64,000 nt of DNA from Spisula solida (Eukaryota; Mollusca; Bivalvia; Venerida; Mactridae). The translations under genes and the position numbers were made by a program. Numbering within the stretch: position 1 is the first letter of the stretch; each line of letters starts with the position of its first letter. Where the stretch lies: contig OX365949.1 in the NCBI GenBank assembly GCA_947247005.1, positions 18,975,130 through 19,039,129 on the forward strand. Reading direction: 5' to 3'. The notes under the pieces are model-generated. The model had not been told where the DNA came from. It searched no databases and saw nothing but the letters and a program-made list of their open reading frames with translations. Positions 11,465 through 23,851 of the stretch are shown here, piece after piece.

Positions 11465-13591
11465 GGCCTTTCCGGAAACTAGGTAACCTCCCTTTGAAAT
11501 TGTCTTCCCTTAACGCATATGCGCATGCGCCAGATTAGTATCTCAACTTCCGGGGTGTCCGTATATCGATTCAATCGTTATTCAGCCATTACTCCTAGCA
11601 TTAGCGCTCCGTTATACTTGAGATAAAAGTACTTTTTGACGATGGTTTTGCTTTGCTTTTGTCGTCAGTTGAACGAACATGTAGGGAAGTGATTACATGG
11701 CCTAAAATTCTTATTGGAATAATGAAATTTCATTAAGATTTAAATATATTTCTCAGTAAAATATCTTATTCACGAGCGCTTTCAATAGTTATAAGTTGAG
11801 AAGACTATTCAATAATAATTATGATTATACAGCAATATTATTAAATATTCGTTCAAATATTATTTTCGGTAACCTTATAAAATACGAATTAATCTACAAT
11901 ATTTTATGAAGATACTCACCAATTAACTTATTTTGACAATCATCCATAACACACGTAGAAATAAACTTGCACCTATAAGTGCTAAATAAATCCACCACCA
12001 CGAAGACATATCATGGCATGCTTATTCACAATAGTGTTCGTGGTACTTAATACAAAAATTAATATTACACTAATTATGTTAGATTTAAACAATAAGTATT
12101 TTAATTAAAAGGCTATAATGAGGGAACTTTGTAGCGAAAATGAACGCACTGGTGTTTGCGTTCTGAAAATATTAAATTCCTAATTCATGTATATAGAGGA
12201 AATTAAATGACAGTCCGGTATTCTTTTAAAGTGCCCCTATTAATACCCATATTAAAACATACTTTCAAAACCAATTAAGTGTCATAAAACCCATAATCTT
12301 TATTAGTAATCAGTGGAAAAGACCCCCTGCCATGTAATTGGTCAACTACGTGTCTGACACATTGTATAATGCAACATATGTCACCGCGGTAGCTATTTAA
12401 TTGGACATATATATGCATCCCTTCTGATGTAAGATCTGTATAATATCAGGGGGTGATTAATAATAGGGTAATAAAACAGCTCTTATCCAGATGACTGTAA
12501 TTTAAAATGAGGGAGCAAAGATCTTATAAAATCCAATTATTATTTGGATGAATATATACGTCCGCGCAGACACTTGTATACATGTATCGTTTCTGGTACG
12601 TTGCGTTCGTTTAAATTCATGTCTTGTGCTTCCCGTTTGTTTTGAAGTATTGACAGTTGATTTTTTCGTTCAGTGAAATTAAATTAACTTTTAACATGCG
12701 TAGTCGCAGCACATTTTCTCAGGGAAGGGAGGGGGGCATCCTAATAATTTATTCTCAAGAAAGATCGAGGCGGGCCACCATTTGCTCAGACGGATCAAAC
12801 CAGTTTTGTGATATCAGTGGGATATCCTGATCAAATTTCAAGCCCTGCACAACTCATGTATTTATATTATCAGGACAACCAAATTCAAGTGGGTCTGAAC
12901 AACCCTCTTGAGCCGCGCATACATTAATACGTGCATTGTGTGACTCATTCGCGGGATTGGGGTATTATGCCAACACCCTATATATATATATCACACTATT
13001 GTTTTTACAATTTCGCGGGTATCTTATACGAATATGCCAACATTTTACAACCACATTGGCAATGTATATTGTACAATTTCACAAATATCATAATATAAAA
13101 CTTAACATATATTAAAGTAGAAGAACGCTGGAGAGATTGACGTTGAATAATTCAATTACTTCACTTTTAATAATTAAAAAATATATGGACAACACAAAAC
13201 ATAAAACAGATTGCTTAATTTTACCAGATACTTTCAAAGATTATTATCGTGATAAGCGAACAAACAATATCCTTCGTATGTTTTCTTTAATTTCAAATAT
13301 TTTTTGTTTACCGCCGTAGATTCTAAACTTTGTTCCGTATAGATTTAATTAATTTCGCAATATTCTAATGTAATACAGCAGTATGGGATACAAAATTAAT
13401 TTATCTAACAGAAAATACCAAAAACATAACAATAAAGAACACTTTTGTAAGCTAAATACTTAAAATAACTGCAATTTGTTCTATGTTACTATATACCTAT
13501 CTTATCAGGACACCCCGGAAGTGGAATTACTGAAAACAGGGGACGTTATCGAGAATTTACCAAGGGAGGTAACCTAGTTTCGGGAAAGGGC
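11465..13591. mobile_element. Old 2.1-kb TA-target inverted-repeat element (copy 1)
   Basis: The ends at 11465-11494 and 13562-13591 form a 30-bp inverted repeat with three mismatches, core 'GAAACTAGG' then 'ACCTCCCTT', flanked by TA at 11463-11464 and 13592-13593. A second inverted pair, 'CTTCCGGGGTGTCC', lies about 80 bases inside each end. The element straddles the Q1/R1 label boundary and is also present in copy 2, where it is split by a later insertion, so it predates the duplication. No transposase is visible. Confidence 0.7.
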
Positions 13592-14032
13592 TATACGAGT
13601 ACCGTCTAAACAAATGTTAGACGAATAAGTAAAAAGAACATTCAATATCTTTTTTAATGAATATTGCCAAGATCTAATGGTTTGTGACATGTAAGCACAT
13701 TGGATTCGGTCGGTCATCCAATTAAAAATTAACATTTTGACTTTTGCTGTGTTATATATATGGGGAATCATACAAGAAAGTATAACATTTCAGAAAAGAA
13801 CAGCTCGAGTAATTCTTGAAGGGGATTACTATACTCCTCCAAATTCAAGTTTCTAATAATACCACATCAGGAATACGCTGTTGTGTGTTGGCAGCATGCT
13901 AGATACTCGCGTTTGACGTCAGTCTCTCACGTCAGTCTTGATATACTGCATGACAGAAATACGAGTGAATTGATAAATGGAACTGATATGGCTTAATCAA
14001 TCACATGTAACTAGACGTAAAACTAGGCACTC

Positions 14033-14233
14033 ATGCCAAACAAAATCCTCACATTTATCTTCCGCACTTATCACCAGATATTATTGGACATATTGTCTGG
14101 AGTTGACAAATTGTTTGCACCATTAGTCTGCCACATTACTGTTCTAAAGAGTCTGTGCATCATTGTTCATCATGTACTGGCATGCCCCCATAATTTAGGT
14201 ATGATAGAATATATGTGCAGTTTACTGACATAA
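14033..14233 (+). other. 66-residue open frame, identical protein in R1 and R2
   Basis: Frame starting MPNKILTFIFRTYHQILLDI; the R2 copy at 32458-32658 differs by one silent base. Sequence identity of the whole block explains this, so it is not evidence for selection. No family recognised; probably chance. Confidence 0.12.
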
Positions 14234-14377
14234 GAGACGCTCGGTAAGCTTTATATATTTGAATTACTCAATGACCATCTGTAAACCATTAGCAAACCAG
14301 AATTTGTCTGAACATGACATCTGGTTTATGTGAATACAATACGCAATGGGCGTTCGGGTAATTTCAAAATGGCACAA

Positions 14378-14932
14378 CGAGAGGTGTTCAACTTATATTT
14401 GAACAAAGCGAGCATAGGATTTTGTTATTCTAACACAATAAAATCGATTTATTTCTATTGAACCATGTAAAAATGTGTATAGTAGTATATACTCTCATTT
14501 TGTATCATATTTGCATTATTTTTATATCCAAAATCAACCATCGTGTAGAGAGCGTTGTGTTTTGGTTGTTTAAAACAAATTGCCCCTAAAGAAGCATACA
14601 AAAGTGTTAGTAGATTATGAATTACCCATGTATAGAAGTCTCCTGATAAAGTATGGATATAACATAAATCTGGATAATATTGAAACGTCGATTAGAGAAT
14701 GGAATTGTAAGTTTCAGCATTTGAAAGTTTGGCCTTCAAAAATGCAAAAACCAATACCTCTATACAATAGTTGATTTTGTTCTAAGGATATAACATATAT
14801 TTTCTACAATGGTTGTTTATATCACTTGATACATTACTATACACTATTTGATAGACACAATTCGACTTCGTTGTGAAATTCATGAACATACTGGATGTTC
14901 AATTGTGTTCAAATATAAGTTGAACACCTCTC
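14378..14932. mobile_element. 555-bp mariner-type non-autonomous element (R1)
   Basis: Perfect terminal inverted repeats of 27 bp or more: 14379-14405 reads 'GAGAGGTGTTCAACTTATAT' and continues, and 14906-14932 is its exact reverse complement. A younger relative at 54476-59553 has TA on both sides, fixing the end as CGAGAGG or CAAGAGG next to TA; here the flanking TA has decayed. An internal frame (14580-14774) matches in order the piece near 58260 ('RRLEKG' to 'WPSK'), which lies just inside the right end there, so it may be the decayed end of a transposase gene. This is inferred. Confidence 0.85.
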
Positions 14933-16066
14933 ATAAAAGCGATCAAGCGATGATTCGACAACAGTTTAACCATTGTTTTCGCAATTTTAGTTGCCATTTT
15001 AAGTGCCAAAAACCAAGCATATGTACTCCAAAAATATATTTCTGCGGTACGACAATGATTGTTTTGTTAAACGTTAATTCAACATAGATATACATAGTTC
15101 CTACTCCAGTATATGCAACTGGCATTCTTATAAACGTCCCCAGTTAAACACTCAATTTTCATTAAAATTAATTAATTAATAAAGTTTATACGAAATTAAA
15201 TCAAAACAATTTCTATGCCAAAATATATAAAGTCGGACATGGAAGGCACAGGCAACTTTATCATTGATAAAGAGTAAAAAAACTATTTCATAAAATTTAT
15301 GTTATCTTAAAAATTTAAGGTGCATTTCAGCTAAAGTGCTCAGATTTTCAAGGTATCAAAAAGAAAAATTGGCTTTCGATATCTTCATAAAGTAGATACA
15401 TTCATAGAGTTAGAATTATCTCCATGCAAAATCCAAGTCCAGTCACTCACTGAGGGGCATTCATTAAAAACGACAATGCTATTCTAAACAAGAAAAAAGA
15501 TAGTGATTTAACGCCCTATGTGTTTATTTTCTTATTTACGGACGGATTTTTAAAATATTTATATCAAATTAAAGACGAATCTCTCTAGTTTCGGATTATG
15601 TAAATATATTTAAAATAACACTTGTGTTAATGAAATGTTTATTAAAAACAAACTTGACCTCAGTGACTTTGCGTTCATTTTCCCTTGTTATGAGCCTTTC
15701 TAAGATATTGTACATTTTATAAAAAGAAAATTTCAGCGTTAGCTGTCTAGCTTGATATTTGACCTGCTTTTGACCACTTTAAAAACCAATGAAATGTTTG
15801 CAAATAAATTAGGAGCAAATAGATATCAAAGCCCGTTTGGTCAGAATATGCTATACTCATTACAAAAGATACCGCGAAAAAAATACATTTCTGTTAAACA
15901 TGTGCAGTAGATACACACATATATCTTTTATTCACGTTTCTCGTGGTATTTAGTGTATTCCTTATTTTAACTGTTAAACTTTGTCCTTAAAGCCTTAATG
16001 TGACGCGGGTCAAGTATTGAGTGGATATATAAGCGTTATACCGCACATGGAATTTTAATACCGAAA

Positions 16067-16123
16067 TAAGCTTCATTGGTAGCGCGTTCGTCTACACTGA
16101 GAGGGCCATGATTTCAAAACCCA
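16067..16123 (+). repeat. tRNA-like SINE relic in R1
   Basis: 'CTTCATTGGTAGCGCGTTCG' resembles a tRNA A box and D arm, followed 35 bases on by 'GATTTCAAAACCC', a decayed B box. No acceptor pairing. The R2 copy is near 34488-34544. Confidence 0.5.
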
Positions 16124-16422
16124 TTAAAGTCACTTAAGTTTGGAATCACTATCGCTATAATTGCAGGAATCTAGACTAATAAACATACCTATATTACTAT
16201 TCTTTTTTTATTTACTGACAAACAATTTACATGTATACATATATAAATTCTACTTTGATATGTGTTTTTAATTTCAACGATATGAAATAACGCACGCATC
16301 TTCAATATAAATACGTACACGTATCTGTTATTTTAACGCTGTTTATCTTTTTAAAAGATATTTCTTGTTTTGTTTACTCTTTATTAATGATACAGTTACC
16401 TTAAGGCAACTTAACGAGAAAT

Positions 16423-16542
16423 AAACTGCCCAAGTCCCAGCTGTCAAAAAACTGAATAAACTAGTTTCAGCAATCAAAAAACTGAATGCCCTAACTAAAT
16501 AACCTAGTTGTAACAGTAAACCGATTAAAATGCTAAGAAGTG
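16423..16542 (-). repeat. Inverted fragment of the P repeat inside R1
   Basis: The reverse complement of this stretch ('ttactgttacaactaggt' to 'cagctgggacttgggcag') follows 22305-22410 of P2 in order. It is clearly diverged from the P modules, so it is an older dispersed copy. R2 has it at 34847-34965. Confidence 0.75.
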
Positions 16543-17135
16543 TGACGAGGCCATTTTATGGGAACCGTAAAATGATAATCATAAATGAAACTGGAAATTC
16601 AGCATTCATCAGATATAGCAGAATACAACAAAGCCCATTACGAAGGACGTAACAAAACAAACGCATAATACAACATCACAAAGACAGTCACAATATGACA
16701 AGGACAAATTTACCCCTTGTAAACTAGCACATTGAACTTTTTGCAGACATGTAATTACTTAACCTTTTTATACTACAGCAATATGTAAGTTCGCTACTCT
16801 CGGCATAATTGTGACACTTTTAACAATACTGTAATCTAGTGTTCTGTCAAGTGTCATTACGTATAATTCATTATTTAAACCGACATGCTACTCAATGTAT
16901 AAGCCATGCCATTGCAAGAGGTTAAAAAAACTGACATCCTTCTATTTTCTCCGTCCGTAATTATATCGAAAAACTTATAGACAAAATGCAATTTAAACCA
17001 CTTACAAATCACCCATGTGTCTATTTTCAATTATTGCAGTAAATGTTAATATTGAATATAACGCAACCAAACGAAATTGAGTTTGGCATATGTAGGCGGC
17101 ATAATGGAGACATACAAGTGAGCTTCTGATAGGTA

Positions 17136-17302
17136 ATTAATGGAGACAGGCTTCAAGGGTTGATAAAGTTGAACTGTTTTAATTCTAGCATTTATCGCTT
17201 TATTGCCATTTGATTAATGGAGACAGGCTTCGTGAGTTGATAAATGAAGTACAACTACCTCTGCTTTAATTCTAGCATCATTTATCGCTTTAATGTCATT
17301 TG
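17136..17302. repeat. Imperfect ~80-bp tandem duplication
   Basis: Two units begin 'ATTAATGGAGACAGGCTTC' at about 17136 and 17213 and both carry 'TTTAATTCTAGCATTTATCG' or its near match. The second unit has small insertions. R2 carries the same pair from about 35557, so it predates the large duplication. Confidence 0.8.
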
Positions 17303-18260
17303 AAACCGTTGAAGAGTGCCACATTCGTAAAGCTTAACCCTTACGTGCATTGTTACAGGGTTCAGTGAAATGTAAGGTGTATGCGACTGCACTATTCACA
17401 ATTCAGAACCCAGAAACATCGCGGAAACCTAATTCGCTAAGAGACACAAACTCGCTACAAACAAACCCCAGCGATAATAAACGTCATCAATAAAATACAT
17501 TTTATTGGGTGTGCACATTGAACTTCTCGGCGCAGGCAAAGATTCACAAATAAATACTTATTCCCATATCCATGAATTAAATATCAGGCTATTGTATTGT
17601 CTGATAATTACCACCAGACCGTAACTTTCGTTCTGATACGGACAAGCCATTAGTAGCCAATGTTTATGCGGTTTATAATTAAATTCTGTAAATGAAGTAC
17701 ACGTGAAAAACAAAGTGGACCTACCTACAACTCCTATTACTCATTTAATGTCCAATGAATGTGACTGCAGTTTTGTGAGGGGGTATGAAAGTGATCCCTA
17801 GTTCTAAAATGTGTACTTGTTATTAGGTGGTGCTTCAAAACAGGAAAGGATATCGTCATTTTAGCTATGGCATACTTTTATGTAGTTGACTCATCTTAAA
17901 AAATGACATCATTATCAAAGACATTAATGTACGATCGTTCATGTAAAGAAAACAACAAGTGTTTGAAGTCAAAGAATGATGCACGTATTGTGAAAATTAA
18001 AGAGCTCTGGGATGAAATAGTGAAAGAGAGGAGAAAGTAGGTGGTGAGTTAACTAAACGAAAGGGAAGCGGACAACCTTCAAACTTATCGTTCACAATCA
18101 CCAAATAAGTAAAAATATGAGTATTGTTGAGGCCAATCAACCAAGATTTAGTAAGATGCAACATGTAGAAAGATAAACATTTATAGCCCATATAGGCGTG
18201 TAATAATTTCAGATTAATTTTGTTTGTACGCATCCGTACGATAGCAGAAACCTCTTTTTA

Positions 18261-18578
18261 CTACAAATCAGCAGCAAACACCTGAGTATGTTCCACGGAA
18301 GTATTGTTATTAGACCTCATACCAAGGCCCAACAACCTAGATATAGCTATATCTTGAACGCCCTGGTGAATCAGGAGTGTTATACATAATGAACAGGTCC
18401 ATGCAGATCCAGAATTCATGACTATGGAACACCTGAGATGATGTTTGAGTTCAGCATGGAAATACTCGTATATATTTATGAACACTGAAATTCCTTGTTC
18501 ACTTTCTATGCTAATATACTGAAACATGTGATTGAAAACATGGGAGGTAACTCGGTATTGGATTAAATAATCAATCAC
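18261..18578 (-). other. 105-residue open frame, unknown, conserved in R2
   Basis: The frame begins MIDYLIQYRVTSHVFNHMFQ; the R2 counterpart is 36681-36998. I see two replacement differences and at least one silent difference between them, which suggests no strong constraint. About 100 bp upstream on the same strand is a mariner-like end ('TACAGGGTGTCCCAAAAACG'), so the frame could belong to a transposon remnant. No catalytic motif, signal peptide or domain is recognised. It may be chance. Confidence 0.25.
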
Positions 18579-18681
18579 AATCTGAATGGTTATATTTGGA
18601 ACTGTGTTCTTTCCCTTAATGTTTTGACATATTGATAATGCAATATTGATAAATGAGATTTTTTTTTAAATGTTTAACCTA

Positions 18682-18707
18682 GGTCCCCGTTTTTGGGACA
18701 CCCTGTA
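18682..18707 (-). mobile_element. Mariner-like terminal repeat, single end (R1)
   Basis: Read on the minus strand it starts 'TACAGGGTGTCCCAAAAACG', the usual look of a mariner terminus beginning at TA. I could not find the partner end within the module. The R2 copy is at 37102-37127. Confidence 0.55.
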
Positions 18708-20092
18708 CATAATAAGAAATTATTACCAAATAGGAACAAAGAGAACAGGTACAGCAACGGATAGAATGGCGCTACTTGCAGAGAAAGAATCATTCAATTC
18801 ATATGTTTGTTGAAGACTCACCAAGCTACATCAAAATCGAGACGTAGTTTTTTAATATATTTTAAGAAAAAGTACCATGCTGTGTTTGTTTGATGTTCAG
18901 TTACATATTATTCAATACCAAGACAATAAAAAGATTTATTAAACGAAGTAGTTAATCATAAACTATGAAAACCGTATAAGGAATACAAGTATGAAAACAA
19001 TATACACATGTACGACCATGATCAGATATCATTGGTGTGTTAGTAAAGTTAAATTATACACCATCATAACTATATACATATCCAAATTATGCATAAACTA
19101 GGCTGAACATATTGAAGCACTTCCAAAATCACAGCGTATAGCCGAAGTCTTAATAAATACATCCATTGTAAGGTACACAAGAGACAGAAAGCTTAATGCA
19201 CAACAAAATATTTATTTTTAAAACTCGAATCAGATTTTAGTTAAATGAAGCTTGCGGTGGGTTTGCTTTTTCGGGTGTAGCAAAAATATCATGATGATGA
19301 ATAATCGATGTACAAAACAATGACACAACGCCTGTTCGCATTCAAATAAACATAAACACATTTAACACAATATGGCCACGTTTGATATTGGATCATCTGG
19401 GGTAAAAAACTAGGTCAAATCATAGAAAAAGGTAGTAAAAAGGACAGAGGAAGGCATCACTGAACTGAAACAGCCGGGCAAAGAAAACTTAAAAAGAACA
19501 CAGACGACAATTACATGGCTCAATTCCCAACACACAAATTTATACTTTGTGTAGTCAATGCTACTGTCGATTCAAAGATATCTGTCAAAACCGCCAGAAT
19601 GTTCCATTTCTTAATAGGTAAATGTATGTATTGACCAATCAGCGCTCTTATTTTACTCATACCATCTTTGACCATAGCTCTATGTATCAAATTAGCATAG
19701 TATATTTCATTAGCGTTCTTAGCGAAGTGCGTTAAATGCATTGTTTCAGCATAAATCATTGGTGAAATTCAAGTTAAGGTTCGAATCCAGTCTGATACGC
19801 TTTTTCTTTGTTATGCTTTTTATTATATTGTTTTTCTGATGATTTATATCGACAAATTAATTTTATCATTCTTTTCTTTTCGAAAAAAGTAGCTGGCTTG
19901 GTAGATATATTATGTTTTTGTTACATTTACTAGTACATTGAATACAAAACATGATTGCAGAAATTTCAAGCTTCGTAGGATGAACACAATCCTGGTGTGC
20001 TGGAATACAAATGCGAATATATCTAGTATATTAATTGTATGTATGTAATCGCCGGAATGAGCACAAGCATTAATAAACGTAGATTACGTAAA

Positions 20093-20180
20093 TTGGGATT
20101 TGAACTCGCAGTAAATTATTTACATTTTCAAAGTAAAACTCACAAAACCATAGCTGTTAACCACTCGGTTATAGGGCAGT
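20093..20180 (-). repeat. tRNA-like relic with long variable arm (R1)
   Basis: On the minus strand 'TAACCGAGTGGTTAACAGC' looks like an A box and D arm, and 'CTGCGAGTTCAAATCCCA' like a T arm and B box. The spacing suits a tRNA with a long variable arm (Ser or Leu type). The T stem is mispaired. The R2 copy (38511-38608) keeps about 21 more bases at the 3' end. Most likely a SINE or tRNA pseudogene. Confidence 0.5.
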
Positions 20181-20384
20181 AAAAGTTTTGATCATTTAAA
20201 TGTACTAATGATGTTAGGACTTAATCCTGACACACCTGTAATAATCGATCGTGTTGAATGTTTGTTTACGCGGTTGTGACAGATAACTTTGAATCAACAG
20301 TAGTCGTCACCATAATGGCATAATCTTTCTGAAACAATAATCATCTAAACCAAAACTATGTCAATACCTAGATCAATATCAATC

Positions 20385-20546
20385 TTGGTCCATCAGGGGA
20401 CAAAAACTAGGTCACGAGTCAAATCATAGAAAAACCTTGTGTATGATATAAAGGCTGTATTTTCACTGAATTTCCATGAAAGCTGGTCTGAATCCTGTCT
20501 GGATGGAATCTAGGACAAGTTTCAATATGAGTCGCCTATTGCAAAT
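20385..20546. repeat. Dispersed bivalve-type repeat fragment (R1)
   Basis: 'CAAAAACTAGGTCACGAGTC', then 'ATCATAGAAAAACCTTGT', then 'CCATGAAAGCTGGTC' and 'TGGAATCTAGGACAAGTTTC'. From general knowledge this order of motifs is a very common dispersed and tandem repeat in bivalve genomes. A shorter piece is at about 19390-19432. The R2 copy is at 38816-38969. Confidence 0.55.
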
Positions 20547-21409
20547 TTTTAGCAAGTTCACAGCATTTACTTGAGTCTTAGTCAGACGTTGAAAATGATT
20601 AGTCAGGTCATCATAGGGGCCTGTATGCACAACTTCGCCGGTTAAGCCACCTACGACCCTTTGTACCCTCCTGTTTAAATCTATTAATGAAACAAACATC
20701 AGTTTTGAAGATTTACATAGTTATTTTGTTCTTTGAAAATGCATATTCATCCAATTTAATGTTATGCAAGATACGTTTGTGGCAGTTTCTTGAGAGAATG
20801 GGGAAATGTTTTCACAATAATAGAAATTGTTTAATTTGTCTATAGACATTAAAATATATTAACAGAAACCTGCTAGCGTGCATGTATGGGAAAAATCTGC
20901 CATGGAATACGCACATTTGGAGAAAAACACTAGTTTCAAGGGCAGATAACTCGAGATAGTTTGATGATCTAGGATTAATTGATATGTTTCTGTTTCTACT
21001 ATGTATAATGTCTTCATATACAAAGTTTGAACAAAATTCTATTATCGGTAAATTTTGGCCCACCACCTATCTCGCATATACGAAACTGCAGTGAACGCCT
21101 TTTAAGTGTAAACATGATCGACAAGAAGTGGAAATTCCAAGAAAACCAGATTTTCATGTTAGCCAAGCATAATTTGGCAGAAATGGATACATGCTTATTT
21201 GTAACAGTGGCCTTTATAGACCCAACCGACCACATGTTCAATTTGTGTCCATCATCGTGATCTTAAAATATCACGAATGATATTATGACATTGTATTCTT
21301 TCATTTTTCAACTAAACACGTACGTATTACATATAAATGAACCAGTTTAAGCGGCTTAGAAACAAGACTGAACAGGAAAAGATACCAGACTAGAATGGTT
21401 GAGTTTTAC

Positions 21410-21674
21410 GTTATAGTTAGAACATATTAAGTAAATTTTAATGATTAAAAAGGCCAGAGCGAGCGAAGCGAAGCGAGGCCTTTTAAGTCATTAAAATTTA
21501 CTTAATATGTTCTAACTAACTTTGAATATAACATTCTGCATTCTGATTGGTCGATAGAAATTAGCGCCAACGCATGACGTCAAGTCTGTTAAGAGAAAAT
21601 TTTAATGATTAAATTTTCATTTAACCGCGAAAATGCGGCGTTTTCATTGGCTCATAATGTAGGTTATATTCTAG
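21410..21674 (+). mobile_element. 265-bp hairpin-ended element (P2 copy)
   Basis: One end is a near-perfect hairpin: 40-nt arms 21416-21455 and 21477-21516 ('GTTAGAACATATTAAGTAAA' onward) around a 21-nt loop made of GAGCGAAGCGA units. The other half contains 'AATTTTAATGATTAAA' again and 'CCGCGAAAATGCGG'. The ends GTTATAG and GGTTATATTCTA are the same in four copies here (28461, 43038 and 52987 are the others). P1 has the uninterrupted site at about 3207. I see no clear target duplication. No coding capacity; class uncertain (foldback/MITE type). Confidence 0.85.
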
Positions 21675-23781
21675 AGTTAAATATAGCCATGTTATATCGG
21701 AAACAATACCGGAAACCGCTGAACACGAGATATCAATAAAGTCTTATTAAATAAAGTTATCAAGTTATTAATAAAACGGTTGTCTGTAATTTACCTGGCT
21801 TCACTGGTCTTTGTAAAGATTTGTTGTTTAATCGGTGAAATGTCGTCTTGACTTTCTTGTTATTGTGGCGGCATGTTTCTATTAGAGAAGTGTATTTCTT
21901 ACAACATTTGATATAAGTATAATTTTTTCTCTAAAATTCTAAACTAGCACAATTGAGAGAATGTGAAGCGATCATGCGGTATATCTTGCCTGCATTCCCA
22001 GTTTGAGCTAGACTGGTGCCACTTGTCTCATTTTCTACGTTATTTAGATCGAATGATCGTGGTACCAATCTAGGTTGAGCCGGTTTAGTTCTATCATGGC
22101 ATTGTCTTCGGCCATATGCTGTGCATGCGAAGAATACCAGTTGCTTGTGGAAGAAGAACTTATATTTAGTTCACTGTTAATTACCTGTTATTAAATACAT
22201 TTATGGGAACACTAAAACACTTCAGCTGAAACTATGGCATACAGCTTCTGATTAATGTTAGTTTTAAACTTTTTAGGACTTCAGAATGCTTAAACTAGGT
22301 AGTTCAGCCGTTTTACTGTTGTAACTAGGTATTTCAGCTAGGACATTCAGCTTTTGGTTTGCTGAAACTAGTTCATTAGCTATTTGACAGCTGGGACTTG
22401 GGCAGTTTATTTTCTTGTTCGGTTATATGTTGGGAATTGAGTCTTGTTATTGTGGTATGTGATGTTTTTATGTTTTTTGTGCTCTGCTGGTTAAGTTGAG
22501 TGCTGCCTTCCCAGTCCGACTTTATTATTGTTTTGGCGTTCTGGCTTTATAGCAGCGCCAATGTCAAAGAGGAGTGTCTTCTCGTAAATTAAACCGAGTG
22601 ATAGCTCATATGATGTATAATAATAATTATGTATGTAACGCCAGTAGAAAAATAAATTAATTTATAAACAAAAATCAACATTACTTTTGACAACATTCAT
22701 GTACATCATGAGGGTATCACACGTCAGAGAAACGTCCATGTTTTTCTTCGCAACAAATAGTCGCATGTACAAATAAAATTAGTTGCTTATATACAAGCGA
22801 AAATGCCGAACGAATAGAAGAATATTCGTATGTGAAATTATACACTTGATTAAACTTGATTTCTATCCAAGCCATGTAATTAATTTCATTCTCGTAAACC
22901 TCATGGTTAAACACAACATTCAACAAATATACTAGCAGTGAAGTTTTAAATTGTTTTGATGTCATCTGGCAATAACTATTCCTTAACATAACAAAATTTG
23001 TCTAGCACATAATTTATTACCAACATGTCTCAACAATGGTGTATGTAATACATCCTGCTTTGCCGGAGTCGATGCCCGATAGACAATCTGCTTATTGTGA
23101 GTTAGTGTGGCATCTATCAATAATGTTTAAAAGGGAAACGAAAGACACTTCTCGACAAAACAAGAAGAGTTGCTTACAATTAACAGAGAAATGTGATCAT
23201 ACTAATGACGTCATCTCCAACGTCTCCAAACGTTCTAAATATAAATAGTGGTTCAATTTGTTCGTGTACTTCTCTGAATAGAAGATTAGTTTTCTCTTAC
23301 CTTCGTGTCGTTTTAAATGTTTTTGTTAAACAACGCCGGGGAATACATTAGGTCGACATTTGATCACAAGCAACATTTATTGGAGGCAACGGAAACCCAT
23401 TAATAACATTTAGAAAGCTTGACATATAAGGTGCTAATACTCTGGATTATATGTCATTATACACCGCCAGACGTATCCCAGAAGGTCAGTGTGTCTCTAG
23501 GAATTAATATAACATTGTCGACAACACCAGACTAGGTCAGGGGCCCACTTTCTCTTTGACACTTCTGTCAGATATGTCACCGGAAGTTTTGTCAATTTAC
23601 GGCAGCTCTCTAATAAGGAGATAACGAAGTAGATTATTCTCTTAAATAAATGGCGTTACTCGCGCCTTGTGACTAAGAAGCATACGCTTATGGAGTACCA
23701 TTACGTCAATAATGCAAGACAACATCAAGTACGAAGAGGCAAGTGAACATTTTTCAGATAAGTAATAGTATGTGTGAGATC

Positions 23782-23851
23782 GATCAGTAGCTCAGTGGTT
23801 AGAGCGCTTGCCGTCTAATCTGTCGACCCGGTTGTATTTCCGGTGAAGGCA
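23782..23851 (+). repeat. tRNA-like SINE head in P2
   Basis: The best preserved of the three P copies: 'CAGTAGCTCAGTGGTTAGAG' makes a complete D arm (GCTC with GAGC), and 'CCCGGTTGTATTTCCGG' forms a T-arm-like hairpin with a decayed loop. No acceptor stem, so SINE-derived. Confidence 0.68.

Larger units (their letters stand above)
9302..13108. repeat. Q1 module (segmental duplication)
   Basis: Nearly base-for-base the same as 23941-27752 (Q2). Differences are scattered substitutions and length changes in short repeats. Small frames shared with Q2, such as 9765-10028, contain a pentanucleotide repeat of different length in the two copies and have no recognisable domain, so I do not call genes. 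The start of an old inverted-repeat element lies at 11465. Confidence 0.9.
13109..20735. repeat. R1 module (segmental duplication)
   Basis: Matches 31534-39174 (R2). Identity is very high to about 18.0 kb and then falls, with indels of 20-40 bp between 18.7 and 20.7 kb. It contains a mariner-type element, tRNA-like relics, an inverted P fragment and a conserved 105-residue frame, all listed separately. Otherwise it is AT-rich DNA in which I see no gene. Confidence 0.88.

Noticed and set aside
21410..21674. Helitron end (hairpin near a CTRR terminus)
   Set aside because: The hairpin is far longer than a Helitron hairpin, and the terminus reads CTATAAC, not CTRR, with no sign of AT insertion.
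23782..23851. Functional tRNA gene
   Set aside because: The D arm is good but the T loop is decayed and there is no acceptor stem; it belongs to a repeated module.
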